Shown here in pieces: positions 1 through 11,129 of a stretch of DNA of 64,000 bases. The notes beneath the pieces are model-generated. The model saw nothing but the letters and a program-made list of their open reading frames with translations, was not told the origin of the DNA and searched no databases. A program made the position numbers and the translations under genes. The DNA is taken from contig OX422213.1 of NCBI GenBank assembly GCA_949130495.1, forward strand, positions 58,750,678 through 58,814,677. Direction: 5' to 3'. The number at the start of each line of letters is the position of its first letter. Position 1 is the first letter of the stretch. The DNA comes from Sambucus nigra. Its lineage: Eukaryota; Streptophyta; Magnoliopsida; Dipsacales; Adoxaceae.

Positions 1-1068
1 CCCAGCTACATGACTTTCTTTCATATCATGATTTTCAACCATCCCGAACTGATTGCTCATTGTTTATATACTCCACGGGACCTATTACCATCTACGTCCT
101 CATTTATGTCGATGACATACTCATTACAAGCAACCAATTAGCAGAAATTGACCGTTTACTTGAACAAACGACCACTCACTTTTTTATCAAAGATTTGGGT
201 TCCTTACATTTCTTTCTAGGCATTACTGCAATTTCTATATTACAAGGCATGTATTTATATCAACAACGATACATTCAAAATCTTCCTAACAAATCCGAGA
301 TGACATCATGTAAGCCTATTAAAAACCCCTGCTCACCGGACTCTAAACTCTCCAAAGAGGGTGGTACTCAATTTTTCGACCCTACCAAGTTTCATCAAAT
401 TGTTGGAGCACTTCAATACCTTACATTGACACGACCGGATCTTGCATATTCTTTCAATAAAGTCTGTCAATTCATGCACAATCCATCCGAAAATCATTGG
501 CTCGTCGTAAAGCATTTTCTTCGGTATTTAAACCACACCATAACGCATGGATTATTTCTTAGCAAAAACTCTACGTTCACTTTACTAACCTACTCCGACT
601 CGGATTGGGCAGGCTGTGTTGATGACAAAAAATCCACTGGAGGTTATGCTATTTATTTGGGCTCCAACTTAATCTCATGGTCTTCTCGCAAACAACGAAC
701 TGTTGTTGGTTCTACCACCGACTATGAGTATAAAGCCCTTGCGGATGCGACCGCTGAAATTACTTGGCTACAGTCACTTCTTATTGAATTACATGTCCCT
801 TTACACAATCTATCAATTTTATGGTGCGACAATATTGGAACGACCTATCTCTCTGCCAATCCCATTTTCCATGCACGCATGAGACACGTTGAAATCGATT
901 TTCATTTTGTCCGTGACAAAGTTGCCAAAAGAGATTTGTAGGTTCAATTTATATCTACTCATGATCAAATTGTCGATATTATAACAAAAGGTCTTGCGTC
1001 CACCTGTTTTCAATTGTTACTGGACAGGTTAAAGGTTCATTGTCATTCGCTATCAACTTGAGGGGGCA
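1..1068 (+). pseudogene. Copia element C1: end of pol (RT C-terminus and RNase H), broken
   Basis: The frame translated from about 60 to 941 contains the Ty1/copia reverse transcriptase signature YVDDILI near its start, a 'TRPDLAYSFN' block, and the copia RNase H with 'SDSDWAGC', 'STGGY', 'ISWSSRKQ', 'WCDN' and 'HVEIDFHFVRD'. These are the last ~290 residues of a copia polyprotein; the gag, protease, integrase and fingers of RT lie left of the window or are lost. A TAG after 'AKRDL' ends the frame about 40 residues early: the codons that follow still read as the usual copia tail (…STHDQ…). A purine tract at 1059-1068 precedes the LTR. What is seen is family-level homology. That the copy is dead is inferred from the stop and from substitutions at conserved sites. 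Confidence 0.9.
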
Positions 1069-1319
1069 TATTAGAATATCTCACGTGCATCTATAAAATA
1101 GCTCCCATTGACTCAATCAAACTTCCATGTGCATCTGCTATTCAAACTGATTTGAATACTCCTTCTATTACAAAACCATAGTTCCAACCTTATGAATAAA
1201 TTGCACTCGATGTAGAGAAAACTCAGTGTAGAAAATATATTCAAATCGTAGTTTTCCATACCTGTTATTCTACCCTCTTATTTCCAATTGCTATTACAAT
1301 TCTATTATTATATAGTAAA
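1069..1319 (+). repeat. Probable 3' LTR of copia C1
   Basis: This stretch directly follows the polypurine tract (…TTGAGGGGGCA) that ends copia pol. It starts TATTAGAATATC, where copia LTRs usually start TGTTAG, so the first dinucleotide is probably mutated. The right edge is uncertain because a Helitron-like terminus abuts at 1320. No second LTR is present for comparison. Confidence 0.55.
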
Positions 1320-1937
1320 CTAGGTGTAAATCCACGCTATGTGCGGGCTAGGTGATTTTGGAAGTTAATATGCACCTAAAATGTATATTTTTTGTCATTG
1401 ACATTCTTAAATATTTAGTAATGAATAATAAAAACGAATGACTTGTAGCGTTATAAAATATTGTAAATTCCCCACAAAGAATATATCGCAATTAAAAATA
1501 ATGCTAACAATATACACAAACCGAAAATTTTCATGTATTTAAATGCCGCATAAATTTTATTTTAACATGGAAAACATATTGGATCAATTCAAACGTAATT
1601 GATGCACACGCTAAGATCAAAGCAATTGATTTTCTTTCTTTGATGTTAATAATTATGTTGCAACCTTATAGAGTATCCAAATAACTAAATATTCAAAAAG
1701 AGAAATAAAGTAGTATGAATTCAACTTTGATAATATAAACTTAATTGTACTACAATGAAGCTAAAAAAATCGAGTTAGTACCCTCCACGCCTTTGCTACT
1801 TATCATAAGGGAAAGTATTTAGAATCTTTTTAATAATGAGGTGTCGACTCAAGATGCAATTTTTTTATATTGTTGTATTAAAAATCAATCTTCAACTTCA
1901 GATTTTGACTAGGAGAAGCTTATATATATATAGAAAG

Positions 1938-2466
1938 TCTCCTGTAAGGATTCCTTATGGTGCAGACCCCGGTACATACCATTTTTTTAAAATGATAAAA
2001 AAATAATTTTTTTTATGAAATTTCATGGATATAATCTCAACGGTTCAATAAAAAACCGTTGAGCTGAGGTGATATGTAAACATCTGATATAAATATGCAT
2101 TTTCAACCATTGAAATGTTGGGTTGGTGCCAGCCGCTTTATTGATTGAATTTTTTGATGAAACTTCATGACTATGATCTTCTCACTATCGAAATCATATC
2201 GATGAAATTTCATCAAAAAATTCATCAAAAAGTGGGTGAGAGGTTCGTCAACATTTCAACGGTCGAAAATACATATTTATACCATTTTTTTACATATTAA
2301 TTGATCTCAAAGATTTTTTTATTGAAATTTTTGATGAAAAAAATTGGAGATGATCTTCTCACCGTGGAAATCATATCCATGAAGTTTCATCAAAAAATTC
2401 AATTTCTTACTATTTTAAAAAATGGTATGTACTGGGATTTGTACCCTAAGGAGTCCTTACAGGAGA
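1938..2466. mobile_element. Non-autonomous TIR transposon (~529 bp)
   Basis: The left end, TCTCCTGTAAGGATTCCTTA, recurs as an inverted copy at the right end, and the similarity continues inward through the block GTACATACCATTTTTTAAAAT, giving terminal inverted repeats of roughly 55 bp with a few mismatches. The interior is AT-rich and itself made of short inverted copies of a 'TTTGATGAAATTTCATG' unit. It has no coding capacity. I see no clear target duplication, so the superfamily (Mutator-like or other) is undecided. The right end directly touches a CT/TA microsatellite. Confidence 0.65.
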
Positions 2467-2469
2467 AGG

Positions 2470-2470
<1 letters not shown>

Positions 2471-2531
<61 letters not shown>

Positions 2532-2532
2532 C
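2471..2532. repeat. Microsatellite (CT)n followed by (TA)n
   Basis: About 19 CT units pass directly into about 12 TA units, between a TIR element and a MITE. A second (TC)n run lies between the two MITE copies (about 2719-2752). Reading frames through it are low-complexity artefacts. Confidence 0.9.
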
Positions 2533-2537
2533 AGTCC

Positions 2538-2716
2538 TGCTCTTGTGCGGACTAGTCCGCATTTTAAGAATGCGGACCGGACACGTGTCACCTAGCTGTG
2601 AGCCTAGAAAAGAGAGACAGTGTGCCTATAATTTAGGCGATAATTTCTAGGCACACCGTTAGGTAACACATGTCTGGTCCGCATTCTAAAAATGCGGACT
2701 AGTCCGAACAATAACA
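2538..2716. mobile_element. Hairpin MITE, copy 1 (179 bp)
   Basis: The ends are inverted repeats of about 75 bp starting TGCTCTTGTGCGGACTAGTC, so nearly the whole element can fold into one hairpin. The middle carries 'CCTATAATTTAGGCGATAA'. It is non-coding. The outermost bases of the right end are decayed (AACAATAACA where the other copy has CACAAGAGCA). Confidence 0.8.
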
Positions 2717-2754
<38 letters not shown>

Positions 2755-2765
2755 AGAGAGAGTCT

Positions 2766-2944
2766 TGCTCTTGTGCGGACTGGTCCACATTTTAAGAATA
2801 CGGACCGAACATGTGTCACCTTGCGGTGAGCCCAGAAAAGAGAGAAAGTGTACCTATAATTTAGGCGATATTTTCTAGGCGAACCGTTAGGTGACTCATA
2901 TCCAGTCTGCATTCTTAAAATGCGAACTAGTCCGCACAAGAGCA
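2766..2944. mobile_element. Hairpin MITE, copy 2 (179 bp)
   Basis: This is a second copy of the MITE at 2538-2716, in the same orientation and of the same length. Both outer ends are intact (TGCTCTTGTGCGGAC at the left, its inverse at the right). The two copies differ by scattered substitutions and are separated by a (TC)n run. An ATT/AT repeat follows at ~2945-2972. Confidence 0.85.
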
Positions 2945-3306
2945 TTATTATTATTATTATATATATATATATTATTTCAATATCTCATGTTGCCCACATA
3001 GGGGCCAAAACAAATTTCATAAAATAATGGAGGTGAGAACTTTATGTAACCACCACCAATCTAAGTTAAAACAATATCATTACCTACTTCCTCAAACTGA
3101 GAATTAAATGCCGTTAAAATCTATCTTTGTTATAGACTAGTGATAAGCACAGATGCAAAATCTCTTTCTACACATGAAATCATCAATTATATTAGAACTA
3201 ATTAACATTGTTAGAAAACGAAAATCGCGCACATTCAAGTGTATGTGCCGATATAACAACAACCACTTGCATCTGATGAATTTACAGGAGAAATTCAATG
3301 ATTCCT

Positions 3307-3471
3307 TTAGTGGTTAATGGTGACAACATCATCGACTTCTAGATCTAGAACCTCTCTTGTAGCCGCTGCTGTTTCGCAATTATTGTAACGAAGCACCGAC
3401 CCAACAACTTTTCGGGCCTCGTAGCGCTTCCTTGGATATTTTGGGGAACAATGAGAGGGACGTCTTGTCAT
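3307..3471 (-). CDS. Small ORF of unknown function (54 codons) inside H1
   Basis: The minus strand has an ATG at 3471 and a stop at 3307, giving a basic peptide that starts MTRRPSHCSPKYPRKRYEAR and ends in an acidic segment (VLDLEVDDVV). The peptide is not recognisable to me. Upstream (3480-3900, minus strand) is a CT-rich, promoter-like stretch, and the whole lies in the proposed Helitron H1, so it could be a captured gene fragment. Codon content is more complex than the AT-rich surroundings, which is the main reason to list it. It could equally be chance. No splice partner was found. Confidence 0.2.
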   Translation of the reverse strand: MTRRPSHCSPKYPRKRYEARKVVGSVLRYNNCETAAATREVLDLEVDDVVTINH

Positions 3472-3952
3472 TGTAAAGAAAATTACCTTAAAATGAAGGG
3501 CTATCTATTGTTACTTCCTACAAAAATTAAAAATGCTCATCAATTACTTATCATCAACATTATACGGATTAAAGTTATCAAAAAAGAAAAACAATCAAAT
3601 GAAAATGATGATTGATTAAGGCAAATAATGAAGAATAGGAGTAGATTACTTATGTATACATGAATAGATAAAAGTTAATTAGGAATGAGAAGGGAGTGAA
3701 TCATTTTTGCAGAGAGAATGGGATGGGAAAGGTAAGTCTAGAGAGCGAAAAGTTAATTTTCAAGGAAGAAGATGAGAGGATGGGAATAATTGAGAATGTG
3801 ATAGGGTATATTGGAAAGAGAGTTACATGCTTGTGGTGAGAAAGAGAAGCGGATGATAATATGGTGAGTTAAGGAAATGAGCCACGTGGAGAGCCATGTG
3901 GACAAACTCAAATTATACCAACATTAACTCATGTCTTGCGTTTTATAATATA

Positions 3953-3983
3953 TTAGCATGAAGGCCACGCGATGCATGGCCGA

Positions 3984-4016
<33 letters not shown>

Positions 4017-4911
4017 GTAAGACTATAAAAATGCACAAATTAATTGTTAGCAAACCCACCTATTTTGTAATTTTATCGAAGTGGGACACACTCGTGAGAT
4101 TTTATTAGGTAAGCAAAAATAGGAAGAAAAAAATTTCGTAGTGACTATAAAAAATATAATACAAAACATATATTATAACCCTTAAGACAATTAAAAGTTG
4201 GATATCTTTTTTCCATTGCTAAGCCCATGTTGGAACTATTACAACACAATAAAGTGCTACCAAAAGGAGATGACATGTGAAGATTTCAAAAGATAAAGAC
4301 TTTTTTTGGGGATTCTTCTATGCAGTGATGGAAAAAAAGCAGTGGAATGCACAACTCTATAGGGGTTGGTTCCGTGCAGAAGGTTTTGTACATGTCTATA
4401 AGCCATCATTAACCAGGGAAATTTACCATTACCATATAAATATCAACATTACCATATAAATATCAAGAAACCCATTCTCTGATTCCCTTTGAAAATATCA
4501 AACCTGCAACGGGGAGAAAAGCTAAGTTAAATAGAATGTGGTAATTCTTTGAGATATTTGATCGAACAGAATGTGAGAATGTGGGAAACTGGCTATAACT
4601 TTTGGGACATCATCAGCATAATCAAAATCTAAGTTGTTTAAGAAGGAAAAGCTCAACACAAAACCTCATTGTTGGAGTATGCTTAGCTGAAATTTTGGTG
4701 AAGTGTGAGTTGTTTGATGGTGAAAATGTTGTAGGCACGTGTAGCCTTCTATCAAACCTATAATGGGGAGAAAATATAAGTTGAACAAAATATGGTAATT
4801 CTTTGAGATTTGTTCTTTCATTGTCAAAATGGTTTCTCTGATTAAATAAAAAACATTAAAAATCATAAAAAAGCTAAATACTGGTGATCTTTTGCAAAAT
4901 AATAATATAGA
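3953..4911 (-). mobile_element. Helitron-like element H2, candidate
   Basis: On the minus strand a hairpin GGCCATGC/GCGTGGCC with loop ATC (3963-3981) is followed by TTCATG and CTAA then T, a Helitron-like 3' end. A possible 5' end is TCTATATTATTATTTTGC at 4911, preceded by A as expected for insertion between A and T. A (TA)n run follows the hairpin (about 3986-4010). Inside, two ~55-bp imperfect direct repeats ('GGGGAGAAAA…GGTAATTCTTTGAGAT') lie at about 4510-4556 and 4765-4812. There is no coding capacity. Confidence 0.25.
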
Positions 4912-5811
4912 TTTTGCAAAAGGATATTTAATTAAAAATCAGAGAAAAAAACATTATTTCTAAGGCTAAAACATTGGAGATAGATGTAAAAAAAATTCCA
5001 CTTTGCAACGGATCACTTCAATCAATCAATTCTGCAAAAAAAAATATATTGATGCTGAGTTACTTCAATCAGACAAACTATTTTGCAAAAGATGACCATT
5101 ACTATGCTTTTTCTCTAATTTTTGATGCTACATCTTAGTACAAACAAACAATTTTCCAAAAACATGTTTTATAATAAAAATCCTTAATCAGGACCTTACA
5201 AAAAAAAGGAAAAGATCGAGATATGAAAGAGGAGAAAAGTTCAATACCTGTTTTAGCAGTCTGATCGCCCAAAATTAGTTGATGGAGGTAGTTTTCTAGC
5301 CAGACTAATAATACCCCAGGAGGTAACAATATCGCCCTCTCTCCTCAAGATCGCCCTCTCTCCCCACCCTCGATTTATGAAGTGTTTTCTCAATGAGATT
5401 CCTTGTCCAGGACTCGATATTGATTTAGGATGGAAGTGTTTATCAACGACTGATACCTTATCAGAATATCACGTAACTTTCTCGCATTGGGATGTTAAAA
5501 GACAATGCGCATGCATAAAGACCCCTGGGTTAAAGGAATGGACTCATTTGGGGAGGGAAATGGACTATATGATTAATGTCCGTTTTTTTTCTCCTCTCTG
5601 TTTTGGAAATTGTTTGAGTAGATGTATTAATTAAGGTTGTACACGTGGAGCATTACGAAGATTTTAATGGTGTGTAAGTTATTATACCCAGCATATATTA
5701 CTGTCACTTGTCATCCTCAGATGATTTGGGCCTACAATTTTTATATAGTTATATAGATAGATATAGATATATAGATATAGATGTAGATGTAGATATAGAT
5801 ACATATATAAA
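4912..5811. other. AT-rich intergenic or intronic DNA; one weak ORF
   Basis: No recognisable gene. An 85-codon plus-strand frame at 5377-5634 (starting MKCFLNEIPCPGLDIDLGWK, with several cysteines near its end) is the least AT-rich part, but matches no family I know and has no splice context. Short repeats of TTTTGCAAAAG occur at 4895-5090. A microsatellite built from ATAGAT/GTAGAT units occupies 5750-5803. Confidence 0.4.
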
Positions 5812-6110
5812 TTAGTTTTAAGCCCTGCAAGATGCGCAAGCGTGTTATAATTTTATTTGTATAGTATATGCGAGATATATTATCATTCTTACATTTAAAC
5901 TAATATTATTATGAAATGAAGAAAATGGTTAAAATGTTTAGGACATACGAACAAGCCTCTATTTTAAAATTACAAAGAGTTGTATTTTTTTAGTAAAGAT
6001 GATTATTCTATGATTAGTATACACTAAACACATAGATTTTTTATTTATTTAAGACATAATTATATTTTTATGTACATTTGGCACATTATATAAGTACTAA
6101 TAATAATAGA
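5812..6110 (-). mobile_element. Short Helitron-like element H3 (299 bp)
   Basis: On the minus strand, 5' TCTATTATTATTAGTAC (from 6110, preceded by A) runs to a degenerate hairpin related to CCCTGCAAGATGCGC near 5822-5842. TTAAAA and CTAA follow, then T at 5811. Both ends thus fit Helitron rules (TC start, hairpin, CTRR end, A/T target). It is far too short to code for anything. Confidence 0.4.
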
Positions 6111-6948
6111 TAGAGTGAAAAAGAAGACTCATTCATTAAGCATATATAATTATTATAATTACTATCATATATATATATTTCAAAATATTTTATTTCGACA
6201 CTTAATCAACTTAAAAAAAAATTATACTTTAACCTCTATTTTGAGAAAAATTATAATGACTTAGTGCCGTGGACACGATAGACGGATTATGTAAATGACA
6301 AACAATTGGAAGTTGTGTTTTACGAAATAAATCATAAATGATATAATTTATATGAAAGGGGACGTGTAACTGAGTCAAAATAAAAATATCAAACATATAT
6401 CAAACTACAAAAATAATTTTGCAACCCAAAAAGAAATACAATATTTTTTTTAAAAAAGGCAATCATATGAAATAGGGTAGCATACACTATACTTCTCATT
6501 AACTAAACCAATATTTCACTGTGAATTATGTATAAAAAGTTTCAATTGAAGTTACTCCAAAAAAATGACACTATTACAGTCCTCACAGAAAACGCTCTTA
6601 ACAAAATCAAAACTTACACTTTAGCTCGATGTCAATTTTTTAAATTTAACATATTTTATTATGTTTTTTCACCACTCACCATTTCAAGAGACTAACCCAA
6701 AAAGAGGAAAATAAAAAACTTTAGTCATTATGAATGAGAGAAGAAAGAGCTTTGACTTTTAATTTTTATTATTAAGATTTGTATTTTGAAAGACTTTAAT
6801 GCATTAATTCTGAAACACATTACAAAATCACCTAGAGCCACTATTTTTATATTATTATATTAGATTAAATTATTATTTGTTTCGTATACGATGTCACTTG
6901 GTGACAAATCCCATCAATATTTTTCATTTTATTTTTTTTGTCAAACAG
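6111..6948. other. AT-rich DNA upstream of the WSD exon; no gene seen
   Basis: This stretch has no coding signal and no repeat that I can define. It ends in a pyrimidine-rich tract and CAG acceptor (6946-6948), so it is most likely intron of the WSD gene. I searched it for the preceding WSD exon and did not find one. Confidence 0.5.
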
Positions 6949-7086
6949 GCAGCAGCTACTTATGTACACAGCACATTACAGAATTCGAGCATGGCAATAT
7001 CAAATTTGATCGGGCCAGTAGAACAAATGGCTTTGGCTGATCATCCGGTTAGAGGGTTGTACTTCTTTGTGGCTGGTAATCCACAG
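6949..7086 (+). CDS. WSD-type wax ester synthase/DGAT, penultimate exon
   Basis: This is an uninterrupted 46-codon exon flanked by a good acceptor (…TTTTTTTGTCAAACAG) and donor (GTATAC), in phase 0 at both sides. The product includes 'SNLIGPVEQMALADHPVRGL' and 'YFFVAGNPQ'. These match the C-terminal domain (DUF1298, WS_DGAT_C) of plant bifunctional wax ester synthase/diacylglycerol O-acyltransferases, whose hallmarks are S-N-x-x-G-P and the PQ before the last intron. Members esterify fatty alcohols or diacylglycerol with acyl-CoA, at the ER, for cuticular wax or storage lipid. The catalytic HHxxxDG motif belongs to the N-terminal domain and is not in this window. The codons show no damage, so the exon looks conserved; whether the complete gene is functional cannot be told. 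Confidence 0.9.
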
Positions 7087-7469
7087 GTATACTATTTTAG
7101 TAAATTTTATAAACTACATATATATAATATATGGATTTGCAATATATACCACTGTAATATACATATACACATGCCAGATGGTTAAAAACACATCTATTTA
7201 TCTATTACATTTTTCATCTTAAAAAACAAGAAGTTGAAAAGGTACATAAAAACCTAAGAAGGGGTTTACAAAAAACAATTTTAATTATGCTCCAAAAGTT
7301 AGAATGAAACATATAAAAATGAATTGAGTTCCTGTTTGAGATCGTGCATGCAATTGGAAAACAAAGTTAATGGAAAACTTTCTTGAGCAAAGGTGTTTGT
7401 CCCCTTCTTATGCATTCAAGTAAACATCACATTACTTGATTAATTATTTTGCGTTTCCAAAGTATACAA

Positions 7470-8775
<1,306 letters not shown>

Positions 8776-9018
8776 TATTTGAATAATTTATATATTTTGT
8801 GATTTAAAGTGACAAAAAAAAAACTTCAAAGAACTAAAAGTGCTAATAACTCATTATTTTACTTTTGGATAAGCCATTTTTTATTTTAATAAGGCGGTAT
8901 GGAAAATCCGGCATTACCATTGGGAGGTTTACAATTGAAAAGTTCATTAAGAAAAAGATTAAATAATTTTTATTTACTATAGTCAATAAAGAACCTATGA
9001 TATTATCTCTTAAATGTC

Positions 9019-9936
9019 ATAGCATACAACCCGTGCGATGCACGGGTGATGTACAATAAACAAATATAATTATAATTATAAAAATGAGTACTTATCATAA
9101 ATTCAATATCTTATTTTAAAGTCATTATAAAAGGTTAATTTTTTCATAAATAAAATTTTTCTACTTATTTTAAATATTTTTAATATATAAAAACTATTTT
9201 TTATAAATAAAAAATTTAAAACAAATTTACGTATAAAAATTATACATATTTTTATTTATTTTTAGTTTAAAAAGTTGTATGTCATTTATAAACTTAAAGT
9301 TTTTTCTATAACTAAAATGTTAACAATGTTTTTATAAGCAAAAACATGATTTTATTTATATTAAAAATAATTTTAAAATATTTTAAAAGAAATTAACTTA
9401 AAATCTATTTTTTATAAATAAAGGTTTCAAAAAAATTGCACGTATTTTATACAAAAAAAAATTATACATGTTTGTTGTCTTTAGTTTAAAAACCTTTATG
9501 TCATTTATACATAAAAGTTAAAGGTTTTTCTATAAATAAAACATTAAAAATGTTTTTATGACCAAAAACTTTTTTTATTTATATAAAAAAACAATTCTGA
9601 AATTATGAAAACTTTTTTAAACTTTTTTTCTAGAAATAAAAACATAATATAGATGTAGTAGTAGTATTAGTAGCATTGTGTAATATGATTTGAGTGGAGA
9701 ATGATGAAAAAATATTAATTGAATCTAGATTGTGTTGGATCGAAAGATCAATTAATGGAGTCTAAAATGAATCATTTTTTGTTTTCAACATACTTTTGAT
9801 TTATTCTCTTTTTTTAATTTCAAATAAGTTTTTGATTTATTCATTTTTTAATGTCAAAGAATAAAATATTTCAAGAGACAAGGATAACAAGCATTAAAAA
9901 TCCATTAACTCCTCTTATTAAAAAGTATAATATAGA
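9019..9936 (-). mobile_element. Helitron-like element H4 in the last WSD intron (~918 bp)
   Basis: The minus-strand 5' end TCTATATTATACTTTTTAAT (from 9936, preceded by A) is typical of plant Helitrons. Near the other end is a perfect 8-bp-stem hairpin ACCCGTGC-GAT-GCACGGGT (9029-9047), the usual 3' subterminal hairpin. The terminal CTRR is imperfect (CTAT). The interior holds a ~211-bp tandem duplication (9194-9404 and 9405-~9620). It is non-autonomous. Its 5' end lies 33 bp from the WSD splice acceptor. Confidence 0.5.
9194..9620. repeat. Tandem duplication, period ~211 bp
   Basis: Two adjacent AT-rich units both start CTATTTTTTATAAATAAA (at 9194 and 9405). Both contain, in the same order, 'TTTAGTTTAAAAA', 'ATGTCATTTATA', 'TTTTTCTATAA', 'ATGTTTTTAT' and 'TTTTATTTATAT'. 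They have diverged noticeably, so the duplication is old. Confidence 0.7.
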
Positions 9937-9969
9937 TATAACTAACATACTTTGTATGTTGAACTTCAG

Positions 9970-10128
9970 AGTCTTACGATAACAATGATTAGCTATATGG
10001 GAAAGTTGAGGATCGCGATTGCCACAGATAAAGGACTTATAAATTCAGCAAAGTTCACATCATGCATTGAGAATGCCTTTGAGACTACGTTCAAAGCAGC
10101 TGTCCACGCTCTCTTGCCACGAAACTAA
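9970..10128 (+). CDS. WSD-type wax ester synthase/DGAT, last exon
   Basis: The acceptor is TTGAACTTCAG at 9959-9969, with a consensus plant branch point (CTAAC, ~9941-9945) 25 bases upstream. The exon encodes 52 residues and ends in TAA at 10126-10128. It reads 'SLTITMISYMGKLRIAIATD' and then a helix with 'CIENAFETTFKAA', the normal end of the WS_DGAT_C domain ('SLTIT..SYMGKLR' followed by an amphipathic tail). It joins the 6949-7086 exon in phase 0. The 2,883-bp intron is swollen by a fold-back element and Helitron H4. About 178 bp of 3' flank or UTR follow before copia C2. The intact frame over both exons argues for recent or continuing selection. Confidence 0.92.
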   Translation, partial: SLTITMISYMGKLRIAIATDKGLINSAKFTSCIENAFETTFKAAVHALLPRN

Positions 10129-10305
10129 TCAACACTTTTGTCTTTTCTATATGATCAGTTATAATTTCTTGTGCATTTCATTTGCAACGAAGAAACATCC
10201 TAAGTTTTCAATATCTGTTTTTTGTAAAATTTTCAGTTTCCATAGTTCTGGTAACTTCATTTTGAATAATCTTGAGATGGGCGTACAAGAAAGATCGGTG
10301 CTTAA

Positions 10306-10534
10306 TGTTAGAGGATGCGCGACTTTGTAACCTCCACTTTCTATTTTTCAGTTTTCCCACGTTTTAGTAGTTTGTAATCGGAGAGTATGGCAGTCACAGT
10401 TAGTTTTCTCACGTCTGTGTAACTGCCCATACACTAGCAGTTGTAGCATAGTAGTTGTAAGAAACAACTTCCTATATGTATCTGCACCGTGTAGTCTTAG
10501 AAACATAATACAAATTATAGTTTTCGGTTTTACA
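10306..10534 (+). repeat. 5' LTR of C2
   Basis: Starts TGTTAGAGG and ends TTTTACA directly before the primer-binding site. Shares with the 3' LTR the blocks CTTTGTAACCTCC/CTTGTAACTTCC, 'TATGGCAGTCACA', 'CTGCACCGTGTAGTCTTAGA' and 'ATACAAA'. The 3' LTR lacks ~20 bp around 'GCAGTTGTAGCATAG'. Confidence 0.85.
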
Positions 10535-10546
10535 TGGTATCAGAGC
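10535..10546 (+). other. Primer-binding site of C2 (initiator tRNA-Met)
   Basis: TGGTATCAGAGC follows the LTR immediately and is complementary to the 3' end of plant initiator tRNA-Met, the usual copia primer. Confidence 0.9.
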
Positions 10547-10560
10547 CGAGTGTTTTGTCA

Positions 10561-11000
10561 ATGGCTATTTCAACTACAACCTCAAACACAACTCTTTCCT
10601 CGTCTCTTAACTCTCATCCTGAACTTATAAGTCTCAGTCTGATTAAACTCAAACCGAATAATTATCTAGTATGGAGAAATCACATTTTCGACCTTATGCG
10701 AACCATAAAGATTGACAATTTAATTACTGGTGAACAATTTAATTACTAATGAAGCACAAATAATACCAGAATGGGAGGAGAAGGATCTCCTCCTATAAAG
10801 TTGGCTGTCATCTACCATTACCGAAGAAACACCCAAATAGGCTTGATGGATGTTTTCCGTACTTTGAAAGGAATGATCCCAACGATAGTCAAGTGTTGGC
10901 TTGGTGATTATTCTTTCCACAAATTTGACATGCTACCTCCTATGGTTGTTTCATCTCACTCATATTTTGTGATAAATAGGAAGTATTTTTGAAATCCGGA
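10561..11000 (+). pseudogene. C2 gag remnant
   Basis: The frame from ATG 10561 reads as the N-terminus of a copia gag (serine/threonine-rich leader, then 'LKPNNYLVWRNHIFDLMR', the usual 'L..NNY..W' block). It breaks at 10747 and resumes in another frame with 'WLSSTITEET'-like residues near 10800-10860. The zinc knuckle and protease are not found before integrase sequence begins at ~11130. Confidence 0.75.
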
Positions 11001-11129
11001 CTATGAATCGTTGAACTTGTGAGTCTGAACCCACGACCTCTAAAATTAAATTGAAAATTGTTGTAGTAGCTTCCTTGATCACGAGACATATAGCCGCCAT
11101 CCCGTCCTTGAAAAGATTATTTTTGTAGT

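Larger units (their letters stand above)
1320..3952 (-). mobile_element. Helitron-like element H1 (non-autonomous)
   Basis: Read on the minus strand, the left end shows a short degenerate hairpin (1332-1348), then ~8 bases, then CTAG followed by T. This is the Helitron 3' arrangement (hairpin, CTRR, insertion before T). The proposed 5' end at ~3952 reads TATATTATAAAACGCAAG and then GAGTTAATG, resembling the 5' end of H4 (9936). No Rep/helicase gene is present. Two MITEs and one TIR element are nested inside, which account for about 0.9 kb. Helitrons leave no target duplication, so the borders rest on these end motifs only. Confidence 0.35.

Noticed and set aside
2301..2555. 84-codon frame ending in SLSLSL…YIYIYI
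   Set aside because: It is the end of a TIR element read into a (CT)n/(TA)n microsatellite.
5377..5634. 85-codon frame considered as an upstream WSD exon
   Set aside because: It contains none of the WSD landmarks (HHxxxDG, the WS_DGAT N-terminal blocks) and has no suitable splice borders; kept only as a note in the 4912-5811 entry.
10067..10330. 87-codon plus-strand frame starting inside the last WSD exon
   Set aside because: It is out of frame with the WSD exon, crosses into the 3' flank and the C2 LTR, and matches nothing.
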